Positions 6,323 through 12,483 of a DNA stretch of 14,743 nucleotides are shown here, in pieces. This stretch comes from Alkanophaga liquidiphilum. Its GTDB lineage: Archaea > Halobacteriota > Syntropharchaeia > Alkanophagales > B39-G2. The translations under genes were made by a program, and so were the position numbers. The DNA lies in the NCBI GenBank assembly GCA_029259535.1, contig JAPHEF010000043.1, forward strand, positions 1 to 14,743, given 5' to 3'. Position 1 is the stretch's first letter, and each line of letters begins with the position of its first letter. The notes under the pieces were generated by a model. That model had not been told where the DNA came from, did not search any database, and saw nothing but the letters and a program-made list of their open reading frames with translations.

Positions 6323-7507
6323 TCAGAACGACCTCGCAATCCCTTCAACGACCTCTAAAAAACTCTCAACTTCTTCTTCAGTGTTGTAAAGATATAAGGA
6401 GGCTCTCACAGTTCCGTCTACGCCCAGCTCTTTCATCAGGGGCATGCAGCAGTGGTGCCCGGACCTGACCATGATGTTCGCCTCGCTCAGAATGAGCGCC
6501 ACGTCGTGCGGATTTAGGTCCTTAACGTTAAACGAAACCACTCCTATCCTTTGTTCTCGAGGCACGGCCGAAGCATAGACTTCCACGCCCTCAATGCTCG
6601 ATAAGCCGTCAAGTATCTTCTCCGTCAGCCTCGCTTCATGCCTCCTTATCTTTTCCATTCCCACTGCACGTAAATAACTCACGGCGCTCTCTAGGCCTAT
6701 CACGCCGGCGACGTTCGGTGTGCCGGCTTCAAACTTCGCACAGCCCTTTACTAACCTGAAATCGTTTAGGGAAACCTCTTCAACTATCCCTCCGCCAACG
6801 AGCAGCGGCTCTACCTCATCCAAAAGTTGTTCCCTCATAAAAAGCACGCCAGTCCCTTTAGGACCGAGCATTTTGTGCCCTGAGAACGCAAGAAAGTCAC
6901 AGCCGAGCTTCCTTATATCCATAGGCATGTGAGGAGCCGACTGCGAGCCGTCTATTAGCAGAAGCGCTCCCCTCTCCTCACAAATCCTTGCTATTTCCTC
7001 GACAGGCGAGAGTGTACCGAGAACGTTCGAGGCATGCGTCAAAGCTACGAGCTTTGTTCTCTTGTCCACAACGCTCTCAAAATCCTCCGCGTGGAGAACG
7101 CCGTTCCGCGGACGCACGACCTCCACTTTTACGCCTGCACCCCTCAACCGCATCCAAGGGAGAAAATTTGAGTGGTGTTCGAGCGACGTCGTCACTATCC
7201 TGTCCCCTCTCTTCCAGCGCAGCCCGGACGCTACTATGTTTATGGCTTCAGTGGCGTTCTTCGTGAATATTATCTCGGTCTCTTTTGCGCCTATGAAAGC
7301 AGCAACCTTCTTACGGACTTCCTCGTATTTCTGCGAGGCAACCTGCGAAAGCCTATGAACCCCTCTACCGACGTTCGCATTAAACTCCCTGTAATATGAT
7401 AAAACTACCTTTAAAACGGGCTCTGGCGTCAAGCTTGTAGATGCGCTGTCCATGTACGTCACTTCATTCAAAATCGGAAAGTCCGCTCGTATCCTCTTAA
7501 CATCCAT
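6323..7507 (-). CDS. sufS: SufS-type (class V) cysteine desulfurase
   Basis: A 394-residue PLP enzyme that removes sulfur from L-cysteine to give alanine and an enzyme-bound persulfide. The N-terminal pattern is DFPILNEVTYMDSASTSL. SLEHHSNFLPW (108-118) carries the His that stacks on PLP, LLIDGSQSAPH (183-193) has the cofactor-contacting Asp, and SGHKMLGPKGTG (209-220) has the Schiff-base lysine K212. RSGHHCCMP (348-356) contains the persulfide cysteine (C353 or C354; the double Cys is slightly unusual). RSGHHC and the overall length place it in the SufS/CsdA group rather than IscS/NifS. I chose the ATG at 7507, with GAGG just upstream and an 11-nt overlap with the thiI end; the longer frame to 7663 only repeats thiI sequence out of frame. 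It sits between thiI and fdhD, two sulfur recipients. Confidence 0.94.
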   Translation of the reverse strand: MDVKRIRADFPILNEVTYMDSASTSLTPEPVLKVVLSYYREFNANVGRGVHRLSQVASQKYEEVRKKVAAFIGAKETEIIFTKNATEAINIVASGLRWKRGDRIVTTSLEHHSNFLPWMRLRGAGVKVEVVRPRNGVLHAEDFESVVDKRTKLVALTHASNVLGTLSPVEEIARICEERGALLLIDGSQSAPHMPMDIRKLGCDFLAFSGHKMLGPKGTGVLFMREQLLDEVEPLLVGGGIVEEVSLNDFRLVKGCAKFEAGTPNVAGVIGLESAVSYLRAVGMEKIRRHEARLTEKILDGLSSIEGVEVYASAVPREQRIGVVSFNVKDLNPHDVALILSEANIMVRSGHHCCMPLMKELGVDGTVRASLYLYNTEEEVESFLEVVEGIARSF

Positions 7508-8591
7508 ATTCCTCGCCAAGCTCAGCTTCCACTTCCAAGACCTTTTCGAGCTTTGCTTTGGTCGTCGGCTTTTTAGGCACCGCTTCGCAACTCTTCGCAG
7601 GAAGGATCGATCTCTCATAAGTTCCGATCTCTCTTGCGATCCTTTCGGTCTCGAGTTTGTCAAAGCCTATCAGAGGGCGGTAAACCGGAAGCGAGCAAGC
7701 TTCATCCAGCACAAGCAAGTTTTCAAGCGTCTGTGACGCCACTTGCCCCAGCGATTCTCCTGTAACCACACCTTTTGCACCCTCTTCCCTCGCAACCGCC
7801 TCCGCCGTCCGATACATCTGACGCTTACACAAAATGCATGTGTAGTTCTCCATTTTCCTCCGACTTAAAACTTCCTTCGCTCTCAGCAGAAAATCACCAT
7901 GCGGAATCACTCTCAGCTCAAAATCCGGCTGATACCCTCTTAACACCTCTGCAACACTCTCCACTCTTTTAAGGGTCGTGTGGTCGGTGAAGGGGGAGTT
8001 GTCAAGATACACCGGGATTATCTCACAGCCACGCTTCATCATCAGCCACGCCGCCACCGGCGAGTCTATGCCGCCGGAGAAAAGGGCAACAAGCCGCCCC
8101 TGGGCTCCTAACGGTATCCCGCCGACGCCTTGTATCACCTTATCGAAAATATAACAATCATCGTCCCTGATTTCAACAAATATCTCCTTCTCCGGCTTCT
8201 TTAAATCTACCTTCAGGCGCGGAAACTCTTTTAGAATCAGCGCACCAAGCTCCGCCGCCTTTTGCTGCGACGTGAAGTCATGAGTCCCCACCCTTTTGAC
8301 ACGAACCGCAAACGTCCTCGCATGCTCGATTTTAGCCTTCTTGCAGAACTCTATAACGAGCTTCTCAAGCTCATCGAGCTTGCAATGCTCGCACTCTGAA
8401 AACGAAACTACACCAAATACTTTTTTCAATTTTTCAGGATTTATAACGCCCTCCACCCATATTCTGCCCCTATCTGTTCGTATCTTGCAATCGCCCACCG
8501 CTCTTTTTATGTTTTTGACGAGAGCCGACTCCCAATGCCGCCGCACAGGCTCGGACTTCAGAAAGACCTCGGAATACCTCACGAGATACAT
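7497..8591 (-). CDS. thiI: ThiI, tRNA 4-thiouridine synthase (THUMP + PP-loop)
   Basis: A 364-residue enzyme that adenylates U8 of tRNA and replaces its oxygen with sulfur; bacterial relatives also serve thiamine thiazole synthesis. The N-terminal ferredoxin-like and THUMP region (about 1-160) precedes the PP-loop LFSGGIDSPVAA (170-181). CILCKRQMYR (252-261) contains the CxxC which, in characterised methanogen ThiI, helps bind an Fe-S cluster. Cys335 (KSCEAVPKKPTT) fits E. coli Cys344. There is no rhodanese domain, as usual in archaea. The ATG at 8591 follows GGGGGTG; a GTG at 8597 is also in frame. It is first in thiI-sufS-fdhD, and an AT-rich divergent promoter separates it from the HTH gene. 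The tRNA-Cys at 4491-4560 carries the U8 substrate position. Confidence 0.93.
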   Translation of the reverse strand: MYLVRYSEVFLKSEPVRRHWESALVKNIKRAVGDCKIRTDRGRIWVEGVINPEKLKKVFGVVSFSECEHCKLDELEKLVIEFCKKAKIEHARTFAVRVKRVGTHDFTSQQKAAELGALILKEFPRLKVDLKKPEKEIFVEIRDDDCYIFDKVIQGVGGIPLGAQGRLVALFSGGIDSPVAAWLMMKRGCEIIPVYLDNSPFTDHTTLKRVESVAEVLRGYQPDFELRVIPHGDFLLRAKEVLSRRKMENYTCILCKRQMYRTAEAVAREEGAKGVVTGESLGQVASQTLENLLVLDEACSLPVYRPLIGFDKLETERIAREIGTYERSILPAKSCEAVPKKPTTKAKLEKVLEVEAELGEEYGC

Positions 8592-8609
8592 CAGCACCCC
8601 CGCTTAACT

Positions 8610-8645
8610 ATCGTTATATTAAAGTTTATGTCGTATAAAAACATA
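8610..8645. promoter_or_regulatory. Divergent promoter region of the thiI operon and the HTH gene
   Basis: The 64 bp between the two starts is strongly AT-rich against its neighbours. TATATTAAA (8615-8623) can serve the plus strand, placing the start near 8645, with GGGGTG (8646-8651) as ribosome site for the ATG at 8656. On the minus strand TTTAATATA from the same segment, or TTTTTATAC near 8631-8640, can serve thiI. A shared core means the HTH product could control both genes from one site. Confidence 0.5.
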
Positions 8646-8655
8646 GGGGTGAAAA

Positions 8656-9009
8656 ATGAAGTTGCCTTGCGAAACCGTGGTCTGGTATGTGCTTCCGAAA
8701 ATACGGGCTGAGCTTGCGAAGAGCCTTCTTGAGCTTGGTATCTCTCAAAAGGAAATCTCAAGAAAGCTCGGCGTGACACAAGCTGCAATTTCGCAATACG
8801 CAAGAGGCAAACGTGGAAGATATATGGAACTCGGTGAAGATATTAGCAACGACATAAAAGAGCTCGCTGAACACATTGTTGAAAAGTCACTGAGCGAACA
8901 CGAAATCGTCTTAAAGATTTGTAGTATTTGTATGAAAGTAAAGGACAGGATGTCAAACTCTCTACTCCGGTCCGAAATAAACGAATGCGACTTGTGTAAA
9001 AATGGGTAA
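8656..9009 (+). CDS. COG2522-like HTH transcriptional regulator with two CxxC pairs
   Basis: A 117-residue archaeal DNA-binding protein. It opens MKLPCETVVWYVLPKIRAEL, then has an XRE-like helix-turn-helix (about 25-52: GISQKEISRKLGVTQAAISQ, then YARGKRG) with the recognition helix near 40-50. The rest is a helical linker (60-87) and a C-terminal pair of CxxC motifs, C89/C92 and C111/C114, plus Cys5 near the N-terminus. Four paired cysteines suit Zn2+ or an Fe-S cluster; which one cannot be told from sequence. The N-terminal part resembles the HTH of archaeal ThiR regulators, but the ligand-binding ThiN domain is absent. It is divergent from thiI-sufS-fdhD and has its own ribosome site, GGGGTG. 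A role in regulating sulfur or Fe-S genes is inference from location and cysteines. Confidence 0.82.
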   Translation: MKLPCETVVWYVLPKIRAELAKSLLELGISQKEISRKLGVTQAAISQYARGKRGRYMELGEDISNDIKELAEHIVEKSLSEHEIVLKICSICMKVKDRMSNSLLRSEINECDLCKNG

Positions 9010-9039
9010 GCTACATCGCCCCTGCTTCATCGATTCTTG

Positions 9040-9055
9040 GTAATAAACTTATTAC
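9040..9055. repeat. Dyad GTAATAAACTTATTAC downstream of the HTH gene
   Basis: Seven-base arms (GTAATAA/TTATTAC) flank a 2-nt centre, 31 nt after the HTH stop. The loop is too short for a hairpin, so a protein-binding dyad is more likely than a terminator. No regulator is identified. Confidence 0.3.
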
Positions 9056-9087
9056 AAAAAGTATGTTAGACCACTATGACATTCAAA

Positions 9088-9129
9088 CTTTTTAAAAGCA
9101 TCTTGGGGTTTAATTGAGCATTCAATGCT
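9088..9129 (+). promoter_or_regulatory. TATA-like box followed by a 13-bp palindrome in the HTH-moeA gap
   Basis: CTTTTTAAAAGC (9089-9100) resembles an archaeal box A, and AGCATTCAATGCT (9117-9129) is a perfect dyad with one central base about 22 bp downstream, near where transcription would start. No open reading frame follows on the plus strand. It may mark a small RNA promoter with an operator, or nothing. Confidence 0.22.
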
Positions 9130-9247
9130 TTTGCTATGACTATCCTCTGCCTGACGTTTCAATGTTAAATTGTTTTAATAACTCTGCTTTGAATCGGGAC
9201 GGGATTCTCGAACTCCATAACGTCCTGCTCTAAATTTATTTTGGAGT

Positions 9248-10453
9248 TTAAACCAGAAAGACCTTCACCAGCTCCTCTTTTTCGATGCCCTCTTTCTCCT
9301 CATGGACGAGCACGAAGCCATCAGCTCTCGTCATCGAAGAGAGCACACCCGCCCCGCTCGTGCGTATCGGAACCGCATACACCCCAGCTGCCTCGAACTC
9401 AAGCTTAACCCTCACGAAGTCGGTTCTCCCCAGCTCTGAAGGGATTTTCCTCTTCGCCCTTGCAAGCACACTCTTGCGCTCTACAGGCGGCATGCCTTGC
9501 ATCTTCTGGAGCGCCGGTCGCACGAGCATCTCAAAGGCGGCAACCGTCGCCACAGGAAAGCCCGGGAGCATGAAAACTGGCTTCCTTATGACACCGACGA
9601 GAGCGAAGCCCGCAGGCTCGCCGGGTCGCAGAGCGACACCATGGAACAGCAATTCTCCGAGCCTCGTGAGAGCATCAGCAAGGAAATCTCGCTCGCCAAC
9701 GGAGCTCCCGCCGCTCACTAACAGCACGTCGCTTTTGGCTAAGCCCTCCAAAATCGCATTTTTTAGCCCCTCGCTCCCAGCCTCGTCCCTCACGATGCCA
9801 AGCCCCAATGGTGTGCCTCCCGCCTCTTCGACGAGCGCAGCAAGCATATAGCTGTTCGAGTCAAAAATCCTCAGCGGCTGTGGCTCGTCGGTCAACGGGT
9901 CTAAAAGCTCGTCGCCCGTGGAGATTATCCCGACCTTTGGCTTCTTATAGACCCTAACGATTCGCTGGCGGATGGCTGCGAGCATGCCGACGTCGTGCGG
10001 GCGCAGCTTTCGCCCCGCTCGCAAGACGACGTCGCCCTGACGCACGTCCTCGCCTCGGAAAGAGACGTTTTTGCCGGGCGTCACTGGCTTCAGCACCTCC
10101 ACCCCGTCGCCGAGTCGTCTCGTGAACTCGAGCATGAGCACGGCGTCACCGCCCTCGGGCAATGGCTCTCCAGTCTGCACGGGCACGCACTCCCCCTCAC
10201 GGACGCTTTTGCTCAAGCGTAGCCGCACCGGGCTCTCAGGCGTGGCGCCAAAAGTGTCCTCAGCACGCACCGCATACCCATCCATTGCAGCCCGGTCGAA
10301 CGGCGGCACGTCCCGGTTTGCACGCACGTCCGCCGCCAGCACCCTGCCGAGTGCCTCGTTGAACGACACTTCCTCAACGTCAACTGGCGAAACGCCCTCT
10401 AAAACCTTCGCAAGTGCTTCCTTCAGCGGAATTTTTTTACGGAAGATTTTCAT
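9248..10453 (-). CDS. moeA: MoeA, molybdopterin molybdenumtransferase
   Basis: A 401-residue protein that inserts molybdate or tungstate into adenylated molybdopterin, the step before dinucleotide cofactor assembly. Motifs are PPFDRAAMDGYAV (50-62, with the active-site Asp58), QTGEPLPEGGDAV (93-105), GIISTGDEL (175-183), SGGSSVGERDF (247-257) and LPGFPVATVAAFE (296-308). Domain IV (about 320-401) completes the usual length. There is no C-terminal PBP-like extension as found in some archaeal MoeA fusions. The ATG at 10453 lacks a ribosome site, but a TATA-like AAAAATTAATC about 26 bp upstream suggests a leaderless message. It follows the 96-residue gene by 44 nt on the same strand. It fits with fdhD, since both serve molybdenum/tungsten enzymes such as formate dehydrogenase. 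Confidence 0.95.
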   Translation of the reverse strand: MKIFRKKIPLKEALAKVLEGVSPVDVEEVSFNEALGRVLAADVRANRDVPPFDRAAMDGYAVRAEDTFGATPESPVRLRLSKSVREGECVPVQTGEPLPEGGDAVLMLEFTRRLGDGVEVLKPVTPGKNVSFRGEDVRQGDVVLRAGRKLRPHDVGMLAAIRQRIVRVYKKPKVGIISTGDELLDPLTDEPQPLRIFDSNSYMLAALVEEAGGTPLGLGIVRDEAGSEGLKNAILEGLAKSDVLLVSGGSSVGERDFLADALTRLGELLFHGVALRPGEPAGFALVGVIRKPVFMLPGFPVATVAAFEMLVRPALQKMQGMPPVERKSVLARAKRKIPSELGRTDFVRVKLEFEAAGVYAVPIRTSGAGVLSSMTRADGFVLVHEEKEGIEKEELVKVFLV

Positions 10454-10473
10454 GGCTTATTTCATGGTTGGCG

Positions 10474-10484
10474 ATTAATTTTTC
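10474..10484 (-). promoter_or_regulatory. TATA-like element for leaderless moeA
   Basis: The minus strand reads AAAAATTAATC, centred about 26 bp before the moeA ATG, preceded by purine-rich CGG/GGA bases. This spacing puts the transcript start at the initiation codon, which agrees with the lack of a Shine-Dalgarno site. Confidence 0.45.
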
Positions 10485-10497
10485 CGATATTAGACCA

Positions 10498-10788
10498 TCA
10501 ACGCCTTCTTCCGAGCACGTATTTATCGTAGTATTCAGCCCACGCCCGCCACTTCTTGTCTGCGTCCTTTCCAACACCATATTTCTTCTCAAGCTCCTTA
10601 ACGTATTCCTTTTGCTTTTCGTAGATAAACCTCTTCACACGCTTAAGCTCTTCTTTGGTGCCTCTAAACGCCATGCCCCTGTAGTCCTCGTCGAGATAAA
10701 CAAGTTGCACGTCAAACTTCTCTAAAACCTCGTTCACTACTTGTATACTTATTCCGGGAATCACAGGCAGTATATACTTTTGCTCCAT
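10498..10788 (-). CDS. Small conserved-looking protein of unknown function
   Basis: A 96-residue, highly charged protein that I do not recognise. It starts MEQKYILPVIPGISIQ, a short beta/alpha segment, continues with VVNEVLEKFDVQLVYLDED (a beta strand ending in acidic residues), and finishes with a long Lys/Glu helix (about 49-80) and an aromatic tail (KKWRAWAEYYDKYVLGRRR). There are no cysteines, signal peptide or membrane segment. The ATG at 10788 has GCGAGG about 4 nt upstream; the frame stays open to 10908, but those residues are antisense to lysA and look unlike protein. It is divergent from lysA and lies upstream of moeA on the same strand, so it may be cotranscribed with moeA. The acidic/basic helix would suit a nucleic-acid or protein-binding role, which is speculation. 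Confidence 0.72.
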   Translation of the reverse strand: MEQKYILPVIPGISIQVVNEVLEKFDVQLVYLDEDYRGMAFRGTKEELKRVKRFIYEKQKEYVKELEKKYGVGKDADKKWRAWAEYYDKYVLGRRR

Positions 10789-10846
10789 CTTGCCTCGCTC
10801 ACCACCTATCGTCAGCAAAAAGTAGGTTTTCCAAGAATAAAAGTTC

Positions 10847-12106
10847 ATGGGCAAGCATCTAATATTCGGCGGCGTGGACGTCATCGGGCTTGCAGAGCGT
10901 TTCGGCACGCCTCTTTACGTCACGGACGAGCAGCGGCTGCGAGAGAACTTTAGGAGGTTCAGAGATGCGTTTTCGTCCGTCGCTTCCGAAATTTACTACG
11001 CTGTCAAAGCTAACTGGAACCTGGCAGTCCTCAGAATACTCGCCCAAGAAGGCGCTGGCGCTGACGTTTTTTCAGGCGGCGAGCTTTACCTCGCGAGACT
11101 TGCAGGCATCCCCGCATCCAAAATCTTGTTCAACGGGAACTCCAAGAGCGACGAGGAGCTAGAGCTTGCGGCGCTTTCAGGCGTTAAGGTCTCAGTTGAC
11201 TCTTTCGACGAGCTTTATGCGCTTTCTGAAGTTGCGAGAAGTCTTGGCAAGACTGTGGAGATTGCAATGCGGGTGAACCCGGATATTTCGCCGGAGACGC
11301 ACCCGAAAATCGCAACAGGGCTCAAAGAGTCGAAGTTCGGGATTCCCTACGAGGAGGTGCTTGACGCTTACAAAGAGGCAAAAAAATTGGAAGCGACGGG
11401 CAGCGTCCGAGTTAAGGGCATCCACTGTCACATAGGCTCGCAGATTCTCGACGTCAGCATTTTCAGAGAAACTACTGAGAAAATGATTGCGCTCGTGGAG
11501 GCTCTGAGCGAGCGTGGCATCGAGCTCGAGTTCGTGGACCTCGGCGGCGGGCTCGGCATCCCCTACAAAAAAGACGAGCCCGCACCGACGCCCGAAGACC
11601 TCGCAGCGCAGATATTACCGGCGTTCAAAAGTGCGAAGCTGCGGCGGCTGCCGAAACTCATCTTGGAGCCGGGACGCTACATCGTCGGAAACACCACGAT
11701 CCTCGTCGCGAGGGTGAACGCCGTGAAAAAAGCAGCGAGACGCTTCGTCGCCATAGATGCGGGCTTTAATCTGCTGATCCGCCCAGCGCTCTACGACGCT
11801 TACCACGAGGTCGTCGTCGCGAACAAGATGGACGAGCCCCCTGCCGAAACGTACACGGTCGTCGGTCCAATATGCGAGAGTGGCGACATCATCGCAAAAG
11901 ACCGCACCCTCCCCGAAGTCAAACGCGGCGATATCATTGCAATCTTCAACGCTGGCGCCTACGGCTTTGCGATGTCGTCACAATACAACGGTAGACCGAG
12001 ATGCGCCGAAATTCTCGTGAATGCCGGGAAAGCCGAAGTCATAAGACGAAAAGAGTCTTTTGATGAGCTGCTGAGGAATCAAGTCTTGCCTGCGAGGCTT
12101 TTGTAG
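10847..12106 (+). CDS. lysA: Diaminopimelate decarboxylase
   Basis: A 419-residue PLP enzyme of fold III that decarboxylates meso-diaminopimelate to L-lysine, the last step of the DAP pathway. The N-terminal barrel has FGTPLYVTDEQ (19-29) and IYYAVKANWN (49-58) with the PLP lysine K54. GIHCHIGSQI (191-200), the glycine loop DLGGGLGIPY (231-240) and EPGRYIVGN (274-282) bind the phosphate. PICESGDII (341-349) has the catalytic Cys343, and NAGAYGFAMSSQYNGRPR (368-385) contributes to the dimer active site. Length and motifs favour LysA over ornithine or arginine decarboxylases. The ATG at 10847 has no clear ribosome site, so it may be leaderless. It is monocistronic, divergent from the 96-residue gene, and followed by a hairpin plus T-run. 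Confidence 0.94.
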   Translation: MGKHLIFGGVDVIGLAERFGTPLYVTDEQRLRENFRRFRDAFSSVASEIYYAVKANWNLAVLRILAQEGAGADVFSGGELYLARLAGIPASKILFNGNSKSDEELELAALSGVKVSVDSFDELYALSEVARSLGKTVEIAMRVNPDISPETHPKIATGLKESKFGIPYEEVLDAYKEAKKLEATGSVRVKGIHCHIGSQILDVSIFRETTEKMIALVEALSERGIELEFVDLGGGLGIPYKKDEPAPTPEDLAAQILPAFKSAKLRRLPKLILEPGRYIVGNTTILVARVNAVKKAARRFVAIDAGFNLLIRPALYDAYHEVVVANKMDEPPAETYTVVGPICESGDIIAKDRTLPEVKRGDIIAIFNAGAYGFAMSSQYNGRPRCAEILVNAGKAEVIRRKESFDELLRNQVLPARLL

Positions 12107-12140
12107 CTGTGGGTTGTCTGCCCACGGTTTTCCCTTTTTC
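12107..12140 (+). terminator. Intrinsic-like terminator after lysA
   Basis: Directly after the lysA TAG, CTGTGGG (12107-12113) pairs with CCCACGG (12121-12127) over 7 bp including one wobble, with a 7-nt loop. The pyrimidine tract TTTTCCCTTTTTC follows. Archaeal termination depends mainly on the T-run, which is present here. Confidence 0.55.
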
Positions 12141-12151
12141 ATGAAGGAAGG

Positions 12152-12260
12152 GTGAACTACTCCTCGCTTACGCAAGGAGCTTCGTGGGGAGTTTGCTCTT
12201 TACGAGCCTTATCCCACTGGCTGGCTCACACAGCCCCTATGAGCTGTCCAGCCTTACAAC
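12152..12260 (-). ncRNA. Omega-RNA-like structured right-end RNA (TnpB guide RNA scaffold)
   Basis: On the minus strand three nested or consecutive hairpins can be drawn. GGCTGG/CCAGCC (12248-12253 with 12219-12224) encloses CTCA/TGAG (12240-12243 with 12225-12228). GCTC/GAGC follows (12204-12207 with 12195-12198, 5-nt loop). The terminal stem is at 12160-12179. This order, running up to the element tip at 12152, matches the scaffold of omega-RNAs that TnpB nucleases use, with the guide copied from the DNA beyond the tip (12151 downward). Expression and function without a local tnpB are unknown; a TnpB elsewhere in the genome could use it. Confidence 0.5.
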
Positions 12261-12275
12261 TGTTACGGGGTCGTT

Positions 12276-12297
12276 ATATTCTGTGTCCTCAGAATAT
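12276..12297. repeat. Inverted repeat ATATTCTG/CAGAATAT
   Basis: Perfect 8-bp arms with a 6-nt loop (TGTCCT), just upstream of the IS-like remnant in its own orientation. It could be part of the omega-RNA 5' structure or mark the deletion boundary. It has no clear terminator T-run. Confidence 0.3.
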
Positions 12298-12387
12298 TAA
12301 TCTAACCGCCCGCCTCCCCTTGCCCCTCCCGTGCGGAAGGGTCTTGCAAGCAACGGAAAGATAAAACCCTGCTCGCTTGCCAATTAT

Positions 12388-12464
12388 GTATAACGTTTTA
12401 CGGACATACGAAGTTTCCCGAAGGGAAATTTGAGCGGAGCGTAGCCGTATGTCCGCTGTTAGGC
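12388..12464 (-). other. attC-like integron recombination site downstream of the helicase
   Basis: On the minus strand, 20 nt after the helicase stop, the site opens with GCCTAAC (12464-12458), an exact RYYYAAC R'' box. It closes with GTTATAC (12394-12388), a one-mismatch GTTRRRY R' box. The boxes share the TAAC/GTTA pairing. Inside, CGGACATACG (12401-12410) and CGTATGTCCG (12446-12455) make a perfect 10-bp stem, and an inner hairpin TTTCCC-GAA-GGGAAA lies at 12414-12428. The total of 77 nt, the unpaired bases between R and L stems (AG and TAAAAC), and the place right after a stop codon all match gene-cassette attC sites. No integrase is visible, and the plus orientation (GTTAGGC end) also fits the loose consensus. 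Confidence 0.5.
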
Positions 12465-12483
12465 GAAGAGGCAATCATTTACA

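Larger units (their letters stand above)
12152..12300 (-). mobile_element. Remnant right end of an IS200/IS605 (TnpB-type) element
   Basis: On the minus strand the element ends in GTTCAC at 12152, preceded by an imperfect palindrome (12160-12179: five pairs, one mismatch, two pairs, TTAC loop). This is the kind of right-end hairpin, GAAGCTCC...GGAGTAGTTCAC, typical of TnpB-encoding IS200/IS605 elements. Just upstream a short minus frame reads EYNDPVTVVRLDSS and stops at TAG 12239-12237, plausible as the extreme C-terminal tail of TnpB overlapping the omega-RNA region. No tnpA or tnpB body is present; the sequence changes character beyond about 12300. I infer an element that lost nearly all its coding part, or a minimal non-autonomous copy. 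The left end was not located. Confidence 0.6.

Noticed and set aside
7508..7663. N-terminal extension of the cysteine desulfurase
   Set aside because: Ser/Arg/Lys-rich out-of-frame copy of thiI sequence; the ATG at 7507 has a ribosome site and fits the family start.
9190..9225. tRNA T-arm-like sequence (GGGATTCTCGAACTCC)
   Set aside because: The minus-strand T loop would be TTCGAGA with A in place of the invariant C61, and no acceptor, anticodon or D arm can be drawn; at best a degenerate resemblance.
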